In this document: piece after piece, positions 50,856-58,604 of the stretch
Numbering within the stretch: position 1 is the first letter of the stretch
Layout of the letters: the number at the start of each line of letters is the position of its first letter
Origin: Streptomyces griseoluteus
GTDB taxonomy: Bacteria; Actinomycetota; Actinomycetes; Streptomycetales; Streptomycetaceae
Direction: 5' to 3'
DNA length: 63,896 nt
NCBI GenBank assembly: GCA_000717735.1
Contig: JOBE01000058.1
Coordinates: 1 to 63,896, forward strand
Program-made: the position numbers and the translations under genes
The notes under the pieces: model-generated
Seen by the model: only the letters and a program-made list of their open reading frames with translations
Databases searched by the model: none
What the model was told of the DNA's origin: nothing

Positions 50856-51305
50856 ATGAGCCAGCAGACACCGGCCGGAGGACAGTGGAACGCCCGGACC
50901 GCGCCAGGTGACGCGCCCCGGTCCGGCGGCGGCGTGGCGAGCGGCGGTACGGTGTTCGCCGCGGTGCTGCTGACCGTGTCGGGCGCCCTGGCCGTCCTCC
51001 AGGGCATCGCGGCCATCGCGGAGGACGACGTCTACGCCCGCATCGGCTCCTACGTCTTCGAGTTCGACCTGACGGCCTGGGGCTGGATCCACCTCGTCCT
51101 CGGGATCATCATCGTGGTCACCGGAGCGGGCCTCTTCAAGGGCGCGAACTGGGCGCGCGTGGCCGGCGTCGGCCTGGCCGGCCTCAGCATGATCGCCAAC
51201 TTCCTCTGGCTGCCCTACCAGCCGTGGTGGGCGCTCACCCTCCTGGCGATCGACGTCTTCATCATCTGGGCGCTGTGTGCCGGCTGGTCGCACACGGCCG
51301 ACTGA
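50856..51305 (+). CDS. DUF7144-type four-helix membrane protein
   Basis: A 149-residue protein with four hydrophobic helices (VFAAVLLTVSGALAVLQGIAA; WGWIHLVLGIIIVVTGAGLF; VAGVGLAGLSMIANFLWL; WWALTLLAIDVFIIWALCAGW). ATG 50856 follows GAGGTGA. This family is widespread in actinobacteria and of unknown function. It is the first of a run of plus-strand genes of stress-type families. Confidence 0.8.
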   Translation: MSQQTPAGGQWNARTAPGDAPRSGGGVASGGTVFAAVLLTVSGALAVLQGIAAIAEDDVYARIGSYVFEFDLTAWGWIHLVLGIIIVVTGAGLFKGANWARVAGVGLAGLSMIANFLWLPYQPWWALTLLAIDVFIIWALCAGWSHTAD

Positions 51306-51468
51306 CGGGCCGGAACCAGGACGCCACGCCCGCACTCCGGGCCGGCTCGCCCCGCCCGGAGTGCGGAATGCGCGACCGCGCCGCAGTCTGGAGGAAGTTT
51401 CGCCCACCGGACCGCGACCGCCGGAGAACAGGCAGTCGCGGCCGGTCACGACCGGCAGGAGATCGGCC

Positions 51469-51882
51469 ATGAACGACTCGATGGTGCACTTGGCGGTGGA
51501 CTACCCGCTGCTGAACATGTTCTGGACCATGCTGATGATCTTCTGCTGGGTCCTCTGGTTCATGCTGCTCTTCCGCATCATCGGTGACATCTTCCGCGAC
51601 GACTCGCTCGGCGGCTGGGGCAAGGCGGGGTGGTCCGTCTTCGTGATCCTGCTGCCCTTCCTCGGCGTGTTCGTCTACCTGATCGCCCGCGGGCGCGGCA
51701 TGGGCGAGCGCGAGCTGAACCGGGTCCGCCAGAACGAGCAGCAGTTCCGCTCGTACGTACGGGAGACCGCCGGGAGCGGCGGGCACGCGGAGGAACTGGC
51801 CCGGCTCGCCGAGCTCAAGGACCGGGGCGCGATCACGGAGGCCGAGTTCGCGCAGGCCAAGGCCAAGGTCCTCGCGACCTGA
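51469..51882 (+). CDS. PLDc_N/SHOCT small membrane protein
   Basis: A 137-residue protein with two membrane helices (MFWTMLMIFCWVLWFMLLF; GWSVFVILLPFLGVFVYLIA) in the phospholipase-D-N-terminal arrangement, then a soluble C-terminal SHOCT motif (LARLAELKDRGAITEAEFAQ). Probably a regulatory or scaffold membrane protein. It shares the SHOCT module with the DUF4429 protein at 1500-2474. Confidence 0.85.
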   Translation: MNDSMVHLAVDYPLLNMFWTMLMIFCWVLWFMLLFRIIGDIFRDDSLGGWGKAGWSVFVILLPFLGVFVYLIARGRGMGERELNRVRQNEQQFRSYVRETAGSGGHAEELARLAELKDRGAITEAEFAQAKAKVLAT

Positions 51883-51936
51883 CCGGGCGAAGGACCTCAG
51901 CGCCGTCCACCGTTCCCACCTGATCGGAAACGCCAC

Positions 51937-52431
51937 ATGAAGGATCTCAAGTTCGAGCAGAAGCGCGCGCTGTCACGGCTCGAGGCCGCTGACCAGCTCG
52001 CGGCGCTCGCGGCCGCGCTGCGACAGGGCGGCGAGGTCGAGATGGAGTTCGGCCTCGGGACGCTGAGCCTGCAGATCCCCGACGACCTGCACGGCGAGGT
52101 GGAGGTCGAGATCGGCGGCGGGGAGGTGGAGCTGGAGATCGAGTTCAAGTGGCCGACCGGACCGACCCGGCGCGCCCCGTCCGAGGCGGCGGACACGGAG
52201 AAGGCCGCTGAGACGGAGAAGAAGGCTTCCGTCACGGAGAAGAAGGCCGACACGGAGAAGAAGGCGGCCCCGCGGAAGCGGAAGAGCGCGCCCGCCAAGC
52301 CCGGACGGAACGGCGCCGGTGCGGGCACCCGCCCCGCACGGGGCGGTACGGGCGGTACGGGCGGTACGGGCGGTACGGGCACCAAGAAGACGGACACGCC
52401 GGCCAAGCCGCCCGCCCCGAAGAAGCCCTGA
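51937..52431 (+). CDS. Amphi-Trp domain protein with low-complexity tail
   Basis: A 164-residue protein. Residues 1-70 are an amphi-Trp domain (KRALSRLEAADQLAALAAAL... FKWP), a small beta-rich fold of unknown function. The tail is charged and repetitive, with several copies of TEKKA/DTEKK, then a GGT/TGG array from a short tandem repeat of GGTACGGGC (about 52345-52380), and a Lys/Pro end. Repeat number may vary between strains. The DUF2252 gene begins 3 bases after its stop, indicating translational coupling. Confidence 0.8.
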   Translation: MKDLKFEQKRALSRLEAADQLAALAAALRQGGEVEMEFGLGTLSLQIPDDLHGEVEVEIGGGEVELEIEFKWPTGPTRRAPSEAADTEKAAETEKKASVTEKKADTEKKAAPRKRKSAPAKPGRNGAGAGTRPARGGTGGTGGTGGTGTKKTDTPAKPPAPKKP

Positions 52432-52433
52432 CG

Positions 52434-53861
52434 GTGGCCGACGCGACCACGGCGCTGCGCGCCGCACGCCACGCCACACCCGAGGAACGCGCGGCGCTCG
52501 GCAAGGAGGCCCGGCGCCGCTCGCCGCGGTCGGGCCACGCCGAGTACCGGCCGGCCGCCGACCGACCGGACCCGCTGACGGTCCTGGAGGCGCAGTCGGC
52601 GACACGGGTCCCCGAACTCGTACCGATCCGCTACGGCCGCATGATCGAGTCCCCGTTCCGCTTCTACCGCGGGGCCGCCGCGATCATGGCGTCCGACCTG
52701 GCCGGCACCCCGCGCTCCGGTCTCACGGCCCAGCTCTGCGGGGACGCCCACCTGCTCAACTTCCGGCTGCTCGCCTCACCGGAGCGGCAGTTGATGTTCG
52801 ACATCAACGACTTCGACGAGACACTTCCCGGCCCCTGGGAGTGGGACGTCAAGCGACTGTCGGCGAGCTTCGTCATCGCGGGCCGGGCGAACGGCTTCGA
52901 CGACACCGAGCGGGCCCGCATCGTCCGCGCCACGGTCCGTTCGTACCGCGAGGCGATGATCCGCTTCGCGGGCATGCGCACCATCGACGTCTGGTACGCG
53001 AAGATCGACGCGGCCGGCCTGGAGGCCCTGGCCGCGGACCGGCTCCACAAGGGCGGGCGGAAGAGACTGGCCCGCGTCATGGCGAAGGCCCGCACGCGCG
53101 ACAGTCTGCAGGCCTTCGCCAAAGTAACCCGTTCGGTCGACGGCAAGCCGATGATCGCGGCGGATCCCCCGCTGCTCGTCCCCATCGCCGACCTCCTGCC
53201 GGACGTCGAACGCGGCGCGCTGGAGCGGCAGTTCCGCGGCCTGCTCGAGCGGTACGGACGCACCCTGCCGTCCGACCGGCGCACGCTCCTGGAGGACTAC
53301 CGTCTCGCGGACGTCGCCCGCAAGGTGGTCGGCGTCGGCAGCGTCGGCACCCGCTGCTGGATCTTCCTGCTCCTCGGCCGGGACGACCGGGACCCGCTCT
53401 TCCTCCAGGCCAAGGAGGCCGACACCTCCGTGCTCGCGGCGCACGTCGGCGCGAGCCGGTACCGCAACCAGGGCGAGCGCGTCGTCTCCGGGCAGCGGCT
53501 GATGCAGGCCACGAGCGACATCTTCCTCGGCTGGGAACGGGTGGACGGCATCGACGGCCGCCAGCGTGACTTCTACGTACGGCAGTTGCGCGACTGGAAG
53601 GGCATCGCCATGCCGGAGACGATGAACCCGAGGCGCATGGAGGCGTTCGGCGACTTGTGCGGCGTCACGCTGGCCCGCGCGCACGCCAGGTCCGGCGACC
53701 GGATCGCCATCGCCGCCTATCTGGGCGGCGGTGAGGCGTTCGACCGCGCCCTCGTCACCTTCGCGGAGGCGTACGCCGACCAGAACGAGCGTGACCACCA
53801 GGCCCTGACGGACGCGGTGCGGGCGGGCCGGCTGCCCGCCGAGGAAGTGCCCGCGGCCTGA
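52434..53861 (+). CDS. DUF2252 family protein (kinase-like fold)
   Basis: A 475-residue protein starting at GTG 52434, 2 bases after the amphi-Trp stop. Recognisable by RIPELVPIRYGRM near the start (here TRVPELVPIRYGRM), FYRGAA, CGDAHLLNF, FDINDFDETLPGPWEWDVKRL and KEADTSVLAAH. The DFDE block and Lys in QAKEAD recall aminoglycoside-phosphotransferase-like kinases. The function is unknown; DUF2252 genes often sit near amphi-Trp and stress genes, as here. Confidence 0.88.
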   Translation: MADATTALRAARHATPEERAALGKEARRRSPRSGHAEYRPAADRPDPLTVLEAQSATRVPELVPIRYGRMIESPFRFYRGAAAIMASDLAGTPRSGLTAQLCGDAHLLNFRLLASPERQLMFDINDFDETLPGPWEWDVKRLSASFVIAGRANGFDDTERARIVRATVRSYREAMIRFAGMRTIDVWYAKIDAAGLEALAADRLHKGGRKRLARVMAKARTRDSLQAFAKVTRSVDGKPMIAADPPLLVPIADLLPDVERGALERQFRGLLERYGRTLPSDRRTLLEDYRLADVARKVVGVGSVGTRCWIFLLLGRDDRDPLFLQAKEADTSVLAAHVGASRYRNQGERVVSGQRLMQATSDIFLGWERVDGIDGRQRDFYVRQLRDWKGIAMPETMNPRRMEAFGDLCGVTLARAHARSGDRIAIAAYLGGGEAFDRALVTFAEAYADQNERDHQALTDAVRAGRLPAEEVPAA

Positions 53862-53909
53862 CCCGGGGAGCGGAGCGTCCGGACGTCCAAGCGCAAGGAC
53901 ATGACATCC

Positions 53910-55526
53910 ATGGCATCACACAAAGGCACCGCCGAAGGCGCCGCGAAGGCGCGACTCGTGCTGCTGACGCTGGCGGCCGGCCAGTTCCTGATGGCGCTCG
54001 ACAGCTCCGTCATGAACGTCTCCATCGCGACGGTGGCGGAGGACGTCGGCACGACGGTGGCCGGGATCCAGGGGGCCATCACGGCCTACACCCTGGTGAT
54101 GGCGATGTTCATGATCCCCGGCGGCAAGATCGGGCAACTGATCGGACGCAAACGCGCGTTCATGCTCGGGTGCGTCATCTACGGATGCGGCTCCCTGACC
54201 ACGGCCCTCGCGCCCAACCTTCCGGTGCTGCTCATCGGCTGGGCGTTCCTGGAGGGCATCGGGGCCGCGCTGATCCTGCCGGCGATCGTGGCGCTCGTGG
54301 CGGGCAACTTCGCCACGGAGCGCCGGCCCGCCGCCTACGGTCTCGTCGCCGCGGCCGGCGCGATCGCCATCGCGGTCGGTCCCCTCGTCGGCGGTGTCGC
54401 GACGACGTACTTCTCCTGGCGCTGGGTCTTCGCCGGCGAGGTCCTGGTGGTCCTGGGCATCCTCGTCCTCGCCCGCCCGATCGCCGACGCGGTGAGTGAC
54501 GTGCGTCCGCGCATCGACCTCGTCGGCACGGCGCTCTCCGCCCTCGGGCTCGGGAGCTTCGTCTACGGTGTGCTCCGATCGGACGAGTGGGGCTGGTTCC
54601 AGCCCAAGCCCGAGGCACCCGCACTGCTCGGGGTGTCCCTGACGGTGTGGCTGATGCTGCTCGGCATGGGGATCACGTGGCTGTTCCTCCGCTGGGAGGC
54701 CCGCCTCGTCCGGCAGGGCGGGGAACCGCTCCTCGACCCCGCCATGCTGCAGAACAAGCAGCTGAACGGCGGCCTGACGATGTTCTTCTTCCAGTACCTC
54801 GTCCAGATGGGCGTGTTCTTCGTCGTCCCGCTCTACCTCTCCGTCGCCCTGGGCCTCTCCGCGCTCGACACCGGTGTCCGGCTCCTGCCGCTCTCGGTGA
54901 CCCTGCTCGCCGCCGCGGTCCTCATCCCCCGCTTCCTCCCGGACGTCTCACCCCGGCGGGTGGTACGGAGCGGGATCACCGCGCTGCTCCTCGGCGCGGT
55001 GATCCTGATGGCCGCGCTCGACGCGGACGCCGGCGCGGAGGTGGTCACGATCCCCATGCTCCTGATCGGCCTCGGGATGGGTGCGCTCGCCTCCCAGCTG
55101 GGGTCCGTCACCGTCTCCGCGCTGCCGGAGGAGCAGAGCGCGGAGGTCGGAGGCGTCCAGAACGCCGTCACCAACCTCGGCGCCTCGATCGGCACCGCAC
55201 TCGCCGGATCGGTCCTGATCGCCTCGCTCACCTCGTCCTTCCTGGCGAACGTGGAACAGAATCCGGCCGTCCCTGCCAGTGTGAAGAGCCAGGCGGCCGT
55301 CGAGCTCCAGAGCGGCGCGCCGTTCCTCTCCGACGTCCAGCTGGAGAGCGCGCTCGACGAAGCCGGCACCAGCGAACGGCTGACGCAGGAAGCGCTGGAG
55401 GCGAACGCCGCGGCGCGGCTCGACGGGCTGCGCGCCGCACTCGCCATCCTCGCCTTCGCCGCACTGGTCGCCCTGTTCTTCACCCAGCGCATCCCCACGA
55501 CCCAGCCCCGCTCGACCAGGCGGTGA
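53910..55526 (+). CDS. MFS drug exporter, DHA2 (14-segment) family
   Basis: A 538-residue transporter; ATG 53910 has AAGGA at proper distance, and ATG 53901 is too close. Motifs: FLMALDSSVMNVSI in segment 1, GGKIGQLIGRKRAF after segment 2 and VGPLVGGVATTYFSWRWVF in segment 5, the antiporter motif C region. The C-terminal loop before the last helix is long and acidic. Likely exports hydrophobic toxins or antibiotics. It follows the DUF2252 gene by 48 bases. Confidence 0.9.
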   Translation: MASHKGTAEGAAKARLVLLTLAAGQFLMALDSSVMNVSIATVAEDVGTTVAGIQGAITAYTLVMAMFMIPGGKIGQLIGRKRAFMLGCVIYGCGSLTTALAPNLPVLLIGWAFLEGIGAALILPAIVALVAGNFATERRPAAYGLVAAAGAIAIAVGPLVGGVATTYFSWRWVFAGEVLVVLGILVLARPIADAVSDVRPRIDLVGTALSALGLGSFVYGVLRSDEWGWFQPKPEAPALLGVSLTVWLMLLGMGITWLFLRWEARLVRQGGEPLLDPAMLQNKQLNGGLTMFFFQYLVQMGVFFVVPLYLSVALGLSALDTGVRLLPLSVTLLAAAVLIPRFLPDVSPRRVVRSGITALLLGAVILMAALDADAGAEVVTIPMLLIGLGMGALASQLGSVTVSALPEEQSAEVGGVQNAVTNLGASIGTALAGSVLIASLTSSFLANVEQNPAVPASVKSQAAVELQSGAPFLSDVQLESALDEAGTSERLTQEALEANAAARLDGLRAALAILAFAALVALFFTQRIPTTQPRSTRR

Positions 55527-55529
55527 CCG

Positions 55530-55757
55530 TCAGAGGCGGAGGATGACCAGGGCGGTGTCGTCGGTGATCCCGGCGGGCGGGACCGGTCGCCACCCGGGAG
55601 GCCGCGGAGAGGGCGCTGCGGAGCCGGCCCATGTGAGGCCGTACAGCGCGCTGTACGCCTCGTTCACGTCGACGAACACGAGGTCCCTGCTCAGCAGGGC
55701 GGCCGCGCCCGGCAGGGCGCGGAAGACCGCTTCGAAGTCGATGCCGGTAGTGCCCAC
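55530..55757 (-). pseudogene. PAS-PP2C (RsbU/SpoIIE-like) gene with large internal deletion
   Basis: A 75-codon frame starting at GTG 55757. The first 40 residues are the beginning of a PAS domain (FEAVFRALPGAAALLSRDLVFVDVNEAY) as found at the N terminus of Streptomyces PAS-phosphatases. The last residues (GITDDTALVILRL) match the end of an RsbU/SpoIIE PP2C domain (DDxALVxLR). The several hundred residues normally between are absent, replaced by a Pro/Ala-rich joint. It is best read as one gene collapsed by an in-frame deletion, probably non-functional. Confidence 0.6.
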
Positions 55758-55901
55758 GTTCCACCTGCCCACGCGCGACCTCTTCGGTCCTCGCCCTCCC
55801 ACCGTAGGCACCGGCATGCCCGTCCGGCCCGGTGAGAGGGGCCGGAGGCGACGGCTCGGCCGCGCCGACGGCCGCCCGGTCATCGCGACCGGGCACGCGC
55901 C

Positions 55902-57002
55902 TCACGCGGTGGTGGCTCCCGTGGTGACGAGCGCCGCGACCCCCGGCAGACCGGCCTCGGCCAGGGCGTGGCGCTGGCAGTCGGCCGCCGTTCCCCGCCG
56001 GATGAGCCGCTGGACGAGCGAGGCCACCTCGCGGTGGTCACCGGTCTCCTCGAGGGCGGGGCGGAGGTACGTCAGGAGCGCGTGCAGTACGTCCCCGCTG
56101 TTCCGGAGCCGGCCTTCGCCTCCCAGGTCCACCAGCGTGCTGCTCAACCCGTGCCGGGCCGCGTGCCATGTCGCGGCCCGCAGCAGCTCCGGCGGGCAGG
56201 GCGCGTGGCTGATCCCCGCCTTCTCCTCGGCGATCGCGGTGGCCGCGAGCCCGCGGACGAGGCCGGCGAGCATCACCGCGTCGTCCGCCTCCAGCTGCAC
56301 GTCGCAGCAGCGCACCTCGACGGTCGGGTACCGCTCCGAGAGCCGGGCCTGCCAGTACAGCTGCCCCCGGTCCGGGATCAGCCCCGGTTCCACCAGGGCG
56401 TCGGCCAGCGCCTCGTAGTCCGCCGGTCCTTCGAAATGCGGTGGTGGGCCGCTGACCGGCCAGCGGCCGAAGATGATCGTGCGCCAACTGGCGAACCCGG
56501 TGTCCCGCCCGTCCCACAGGGGCCCGTTCACGGACATCGCGAGCAGCGTCGGAAGCCAGGGGCGCAGCCGGTTCAGGACCGCGACTCCCGTCGCGCGGTC
56601 GGGGATCCCCACGTGGACGTGCATGCCGCAGATCAGCTGCTCGTCGACCAGCAGTCGGGCCTCGTCCCGCATCTTCAGGTACCGGTCCGTACGGGTGAGG
56701 GGTACGGGTGCGGCGTCCCTGACCGGCGCGGTGGCGGAGAGCGCGGTGCGGCAGCCGTTGGCCTCCGCCGCCGAGGCGACGGCGTGACGCAGTCGCAGCA
56801 GATGGCCCCCCACCTCTTCGAGGGCCGTGCACACCGGGGTCGCGACCTCGATCTGCGCCTGCAGCAGCTCGTCCTGGACCTCCCGCGCCTCCGCGATCGT
56901 CGCCAGGCCGGCGGTCGCCCGTACCTCCCGCACGCGCGGTACGGGGAGGAGCGTCGCCGGGTCGACCAGCAGGTACTCCTCCTCGACCCCGACCGTGATC
57001 AC
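55902..57002 (-). CDS. Carboxylate-amine ligase, GCS2 family (YbdK/EgtA-like)
   Basis: A 366-residue ATP-dependent ligase starting at GTG 57002 ([14 protein letters not shown], the GCS2 signature). [11 protein letters not shown] carries metal/ATP ligands, and [14 protein letters not shown] follows. The family joins glutamate to an amine such as cysteine; YbdK is a weak gamma-glutamylcysteine synthetase, and EgtA of ergothioneine synthesis belongs to the same group. The gene begins 22 bases after the stop of an EgtC-like amidotransferase on the same strand, so they probably act in one pathway. Confidence 0.88.
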   Translation of the reverse strand: MITVGVEEEYLLVDPATLLPVPRVREVRATAGLATIAEAREVQDELLQAQIEVATPVCTALEEVGGHLLRLRHAVASAAEANGCRTALSATAPVRDAAPVPLTRTDRYLKMRDEARLLVDEQLICGMHVHVGIPDRATGVAVLNRLRPWLPTLLAMSVNGPLWDGRDTGFASWRTIIFGRWPVSGPPPHFEGPADYEALADALVEPGLIPDRGQLYWQARLSERYPTVEVRCCDVQLEADDAVMLAGLVRGLAATAIAEEKAGISHAPCPPELLRAATWHAARHGLSSTLVDLGGEGRLRNSGDVLHALLTYLRPALEETGDHREVASLVQRLIRRGTAADCQRHALAEAGLPGVAALVTTGATTA

Positions 57003-57024
57003 GACGTGTGCCGGCGGCAGCGCG

Positions 57025-57861
57025 TCATGCCGGTTCCGGGACGAAGGGACGCAACTCGTCGCCGCCCGCCTGGACGACGCCGTAGCTGCTCTCGGGCACC
57101 TCGTTCCAGGCACCGGGCAGATCACCGAGGGGTTCGGACACGATGAGGCGGGACTCGTCGGACACTTCCCGCAGGAACGCGACGTCGGGGTGCAGCGTGC
57201 GCAGGGTGTCCACACGCGTGCTGTAGAACAAGGACCGGGAAGCGCCCGCGCTCGAGTAGCGGAAGGCCCACAGCCGTTCGCCGTCGGTCACGGCGATCGT
57301 CATCTGCATCGGGAACTCCACGCCGTGGTCGCGGCCGATGCGCTCCACGACTCCCACCATCCGGGCCACGGCGCCGGGCGGGTCCTGGTCCAGGCCGAAC
57401 GTGACCGCCAGGTAGAACATCACCTCGGAGTCCGTCGTTCCTTCGACCTCGGAATACAGCGCGGGCTCGATGAGCAGGGACAGCTCGCGGCGCAGGAGGT
57501 GGAAGTCCGCGATGGCCCCGTTGTGCATCCACATCCAGCGGCCGTGCCGGAACGGGTGGCAGTTCGACTGCTGGACCGCCGTGCCGGTCGAGGCCCTGAT
57601 GTGGGCGAAGAACAGCGGTGAGCGGACGTGGTCCGCGATCTCCCGCAGGTTGCGGTTGTTCCAGGCGGGGCCGATCTCCCGGAGCAGGGCCGGGGTGGTC
57701 CCGTCCTCCTCCGGGTACCAGCCGACACCGAAGCCGTCACCGTTCGTCGTCTCGACGCCCAGTCGGGAGTGGAGACTCTGGTCGATCAGCGAGTGGGCGG
57801 GCTTGTAGAGGATGGTGTCGAGCAGCAGGGGCGTACCCGAGTATGCGAGCCATCGGCACAT
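57025..57861 (-). CDS. Class II glutamine amidotransferase (EgtC-like)
   Basis: A 278-residue Ntn hydrolase with the nucleophile Cys2 after Met removal (MCRWLAYSG). [30 protein letters not shown] and the conserved MHNGAI are typical of this family. EgtC removes a gamma-glutamyl group in ergothioneine synthesis. No EgtB, EgtD or EgtE gene is nearby, so the pair with the GCS2 ligase more likely serves another gamma-glutamyl pathway or is a detached homologue. Confidence 0.88.
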   Translation of the reverse strand: MCRWLAYSGTPLLLDTILYKPAHSLIDQSLHSRLGVETTNGDGFGVGWYPEEDGTTPALLREIGPAWNNRNLREIADHVRSPLFFAHIRASTGTAVQQSNCHPFRHGRWMWMHNGAIADFHLLRRELSLLIEPALYSEVEGTTDSEVMFYLAVTFGLDQDPPGAVARMVGVVERIGRDHGVEFPMQMTIAVTDGERLWAFRYSSAGASRSLFYSTRVDTLRTLHPDVAFLREVSDESRLIVSEPLGDLPGAWNEVPESSYGVVQAGGDELRPFVPEPA

Positions 57862-57979
57862 GAGCGATCACCTGTGTTCCTGCCGCCGCCGGTCCCCTCT
57901 GCCTTCCAGCATGGCACCTGCGCCCCCGGCTCGCCGTCCCTCTGCCACATCCGCCGAGGCGCCGGGGTCGACGGACCCC

Positions 57980-58477
57980 CTACCCGCCGAATTCGGGGTC
58001 GGCGGAAGTGCGCTTGTAACGACATGGGTAGGACTGGCCGGGCTCCCCGGGCACCGGGACGCTGCGGCTCATCCGCAGCTCTCCCTTCTCCATATAGAAC
58101 GGCAGCAACTTGTTGTCTTTCCCGTTGTCGAATTTGAGCACCAGATAGGGCGTCAGGCCGGGGTCCTTGTTGACCGCATGCCATTTCCCGTCGGTCGTAC
58201 GGCGTGTCACCTTCCAGTCCTCAGGACCGGGACCTTCCCACTCGACCGGAAAATCCTTGACGGAAAAGGTGTAGTCGTCATGCAGCCGAACGACCGGAAG
58301 CGGCGATCTGCATTCCTGCCCTCCGTCCCATCGACCGACCAATTCCGAATGCTCTACGGACTCCGGGGTCTCCGCGCGGGCGGAGGTGGGTTGAATGATG
58401 CCGCATGCGGTCGAGGTGAGTACCGTCAAGGTGGCGGCCGCAAGGGCTGCACCGTTGCGAAATGTGCCGGGCTTCAC
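57980..58477 (-). CDS. Lipoprotein, candidate immunity protein of the Rhs toxin
   Basis: A 165-residue lipoprotein not recognised as a named family. The signal peptide ends in the lipobox STAC (LTSTACGII). The mature part opens with ELVGRWDGGQEC and has a lipocalin-like small beta pattern with four further-spaced Cys or Trp positions. Its GC content looks lower than its neighbours'. It is the next gene downstream of the Rhs toxin on the same strand, the usual place for an immunity gene; a lipid anchor outside the membrane would suit a toxin arriving from neighbouring cells. A strong hairpin separates them, so independent expression is possible. Confidence 0.65.
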   Translation of the reverse strand: MKPGTFRNGAALAAATLTVLTSTACGIIQPTSARAETPESVEHSELVGRWDGGQECRSPLPVVRLHDDYTFSVKDFPVEWEGPGPEDWKVTRRTTDGKWHAVNKDPGLTPYLVLKFDNGKDNKLLPFYMEKGELRMSRSVPVPGEPGQSYPCRYKRTSADPEFGG

Positions 58478-58503
58478 GCGATCTGCTTCCAGTCGTTGCG
58501 GGC

Positions 58504-58546
58504 GGCGGGGCCGCCCCCCAAGGAATCCCTGAGGGGCGGCCCCGCC
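58504..58546. terminator. Hairpin between the Rhs gene and the lipoprotein gene
   Basis: A perfect 14-base stem (58504-58517 with 58533-58546) and 15-base loop. The T run (GTTTT) is on the plus strand, but the stem works in both directions. It follows the Rhs stop by 58 bases. Confidence 0.8.
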
Positions 58547-58604
58547 GTTTTCAAGGCGCGTCCCGACCGGGCGGACCGGCGGGGGCGAACGCGTCAGCCG
58601 GCCG

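Noticed and set aside
55902..57861. Calling the GCS2/amidotransferase pair egtA and egtC
   Set aside because: The other egt genes are absent and the family match alone does not separate these from YbdK-type or other gamma-glutamyl enzymes.
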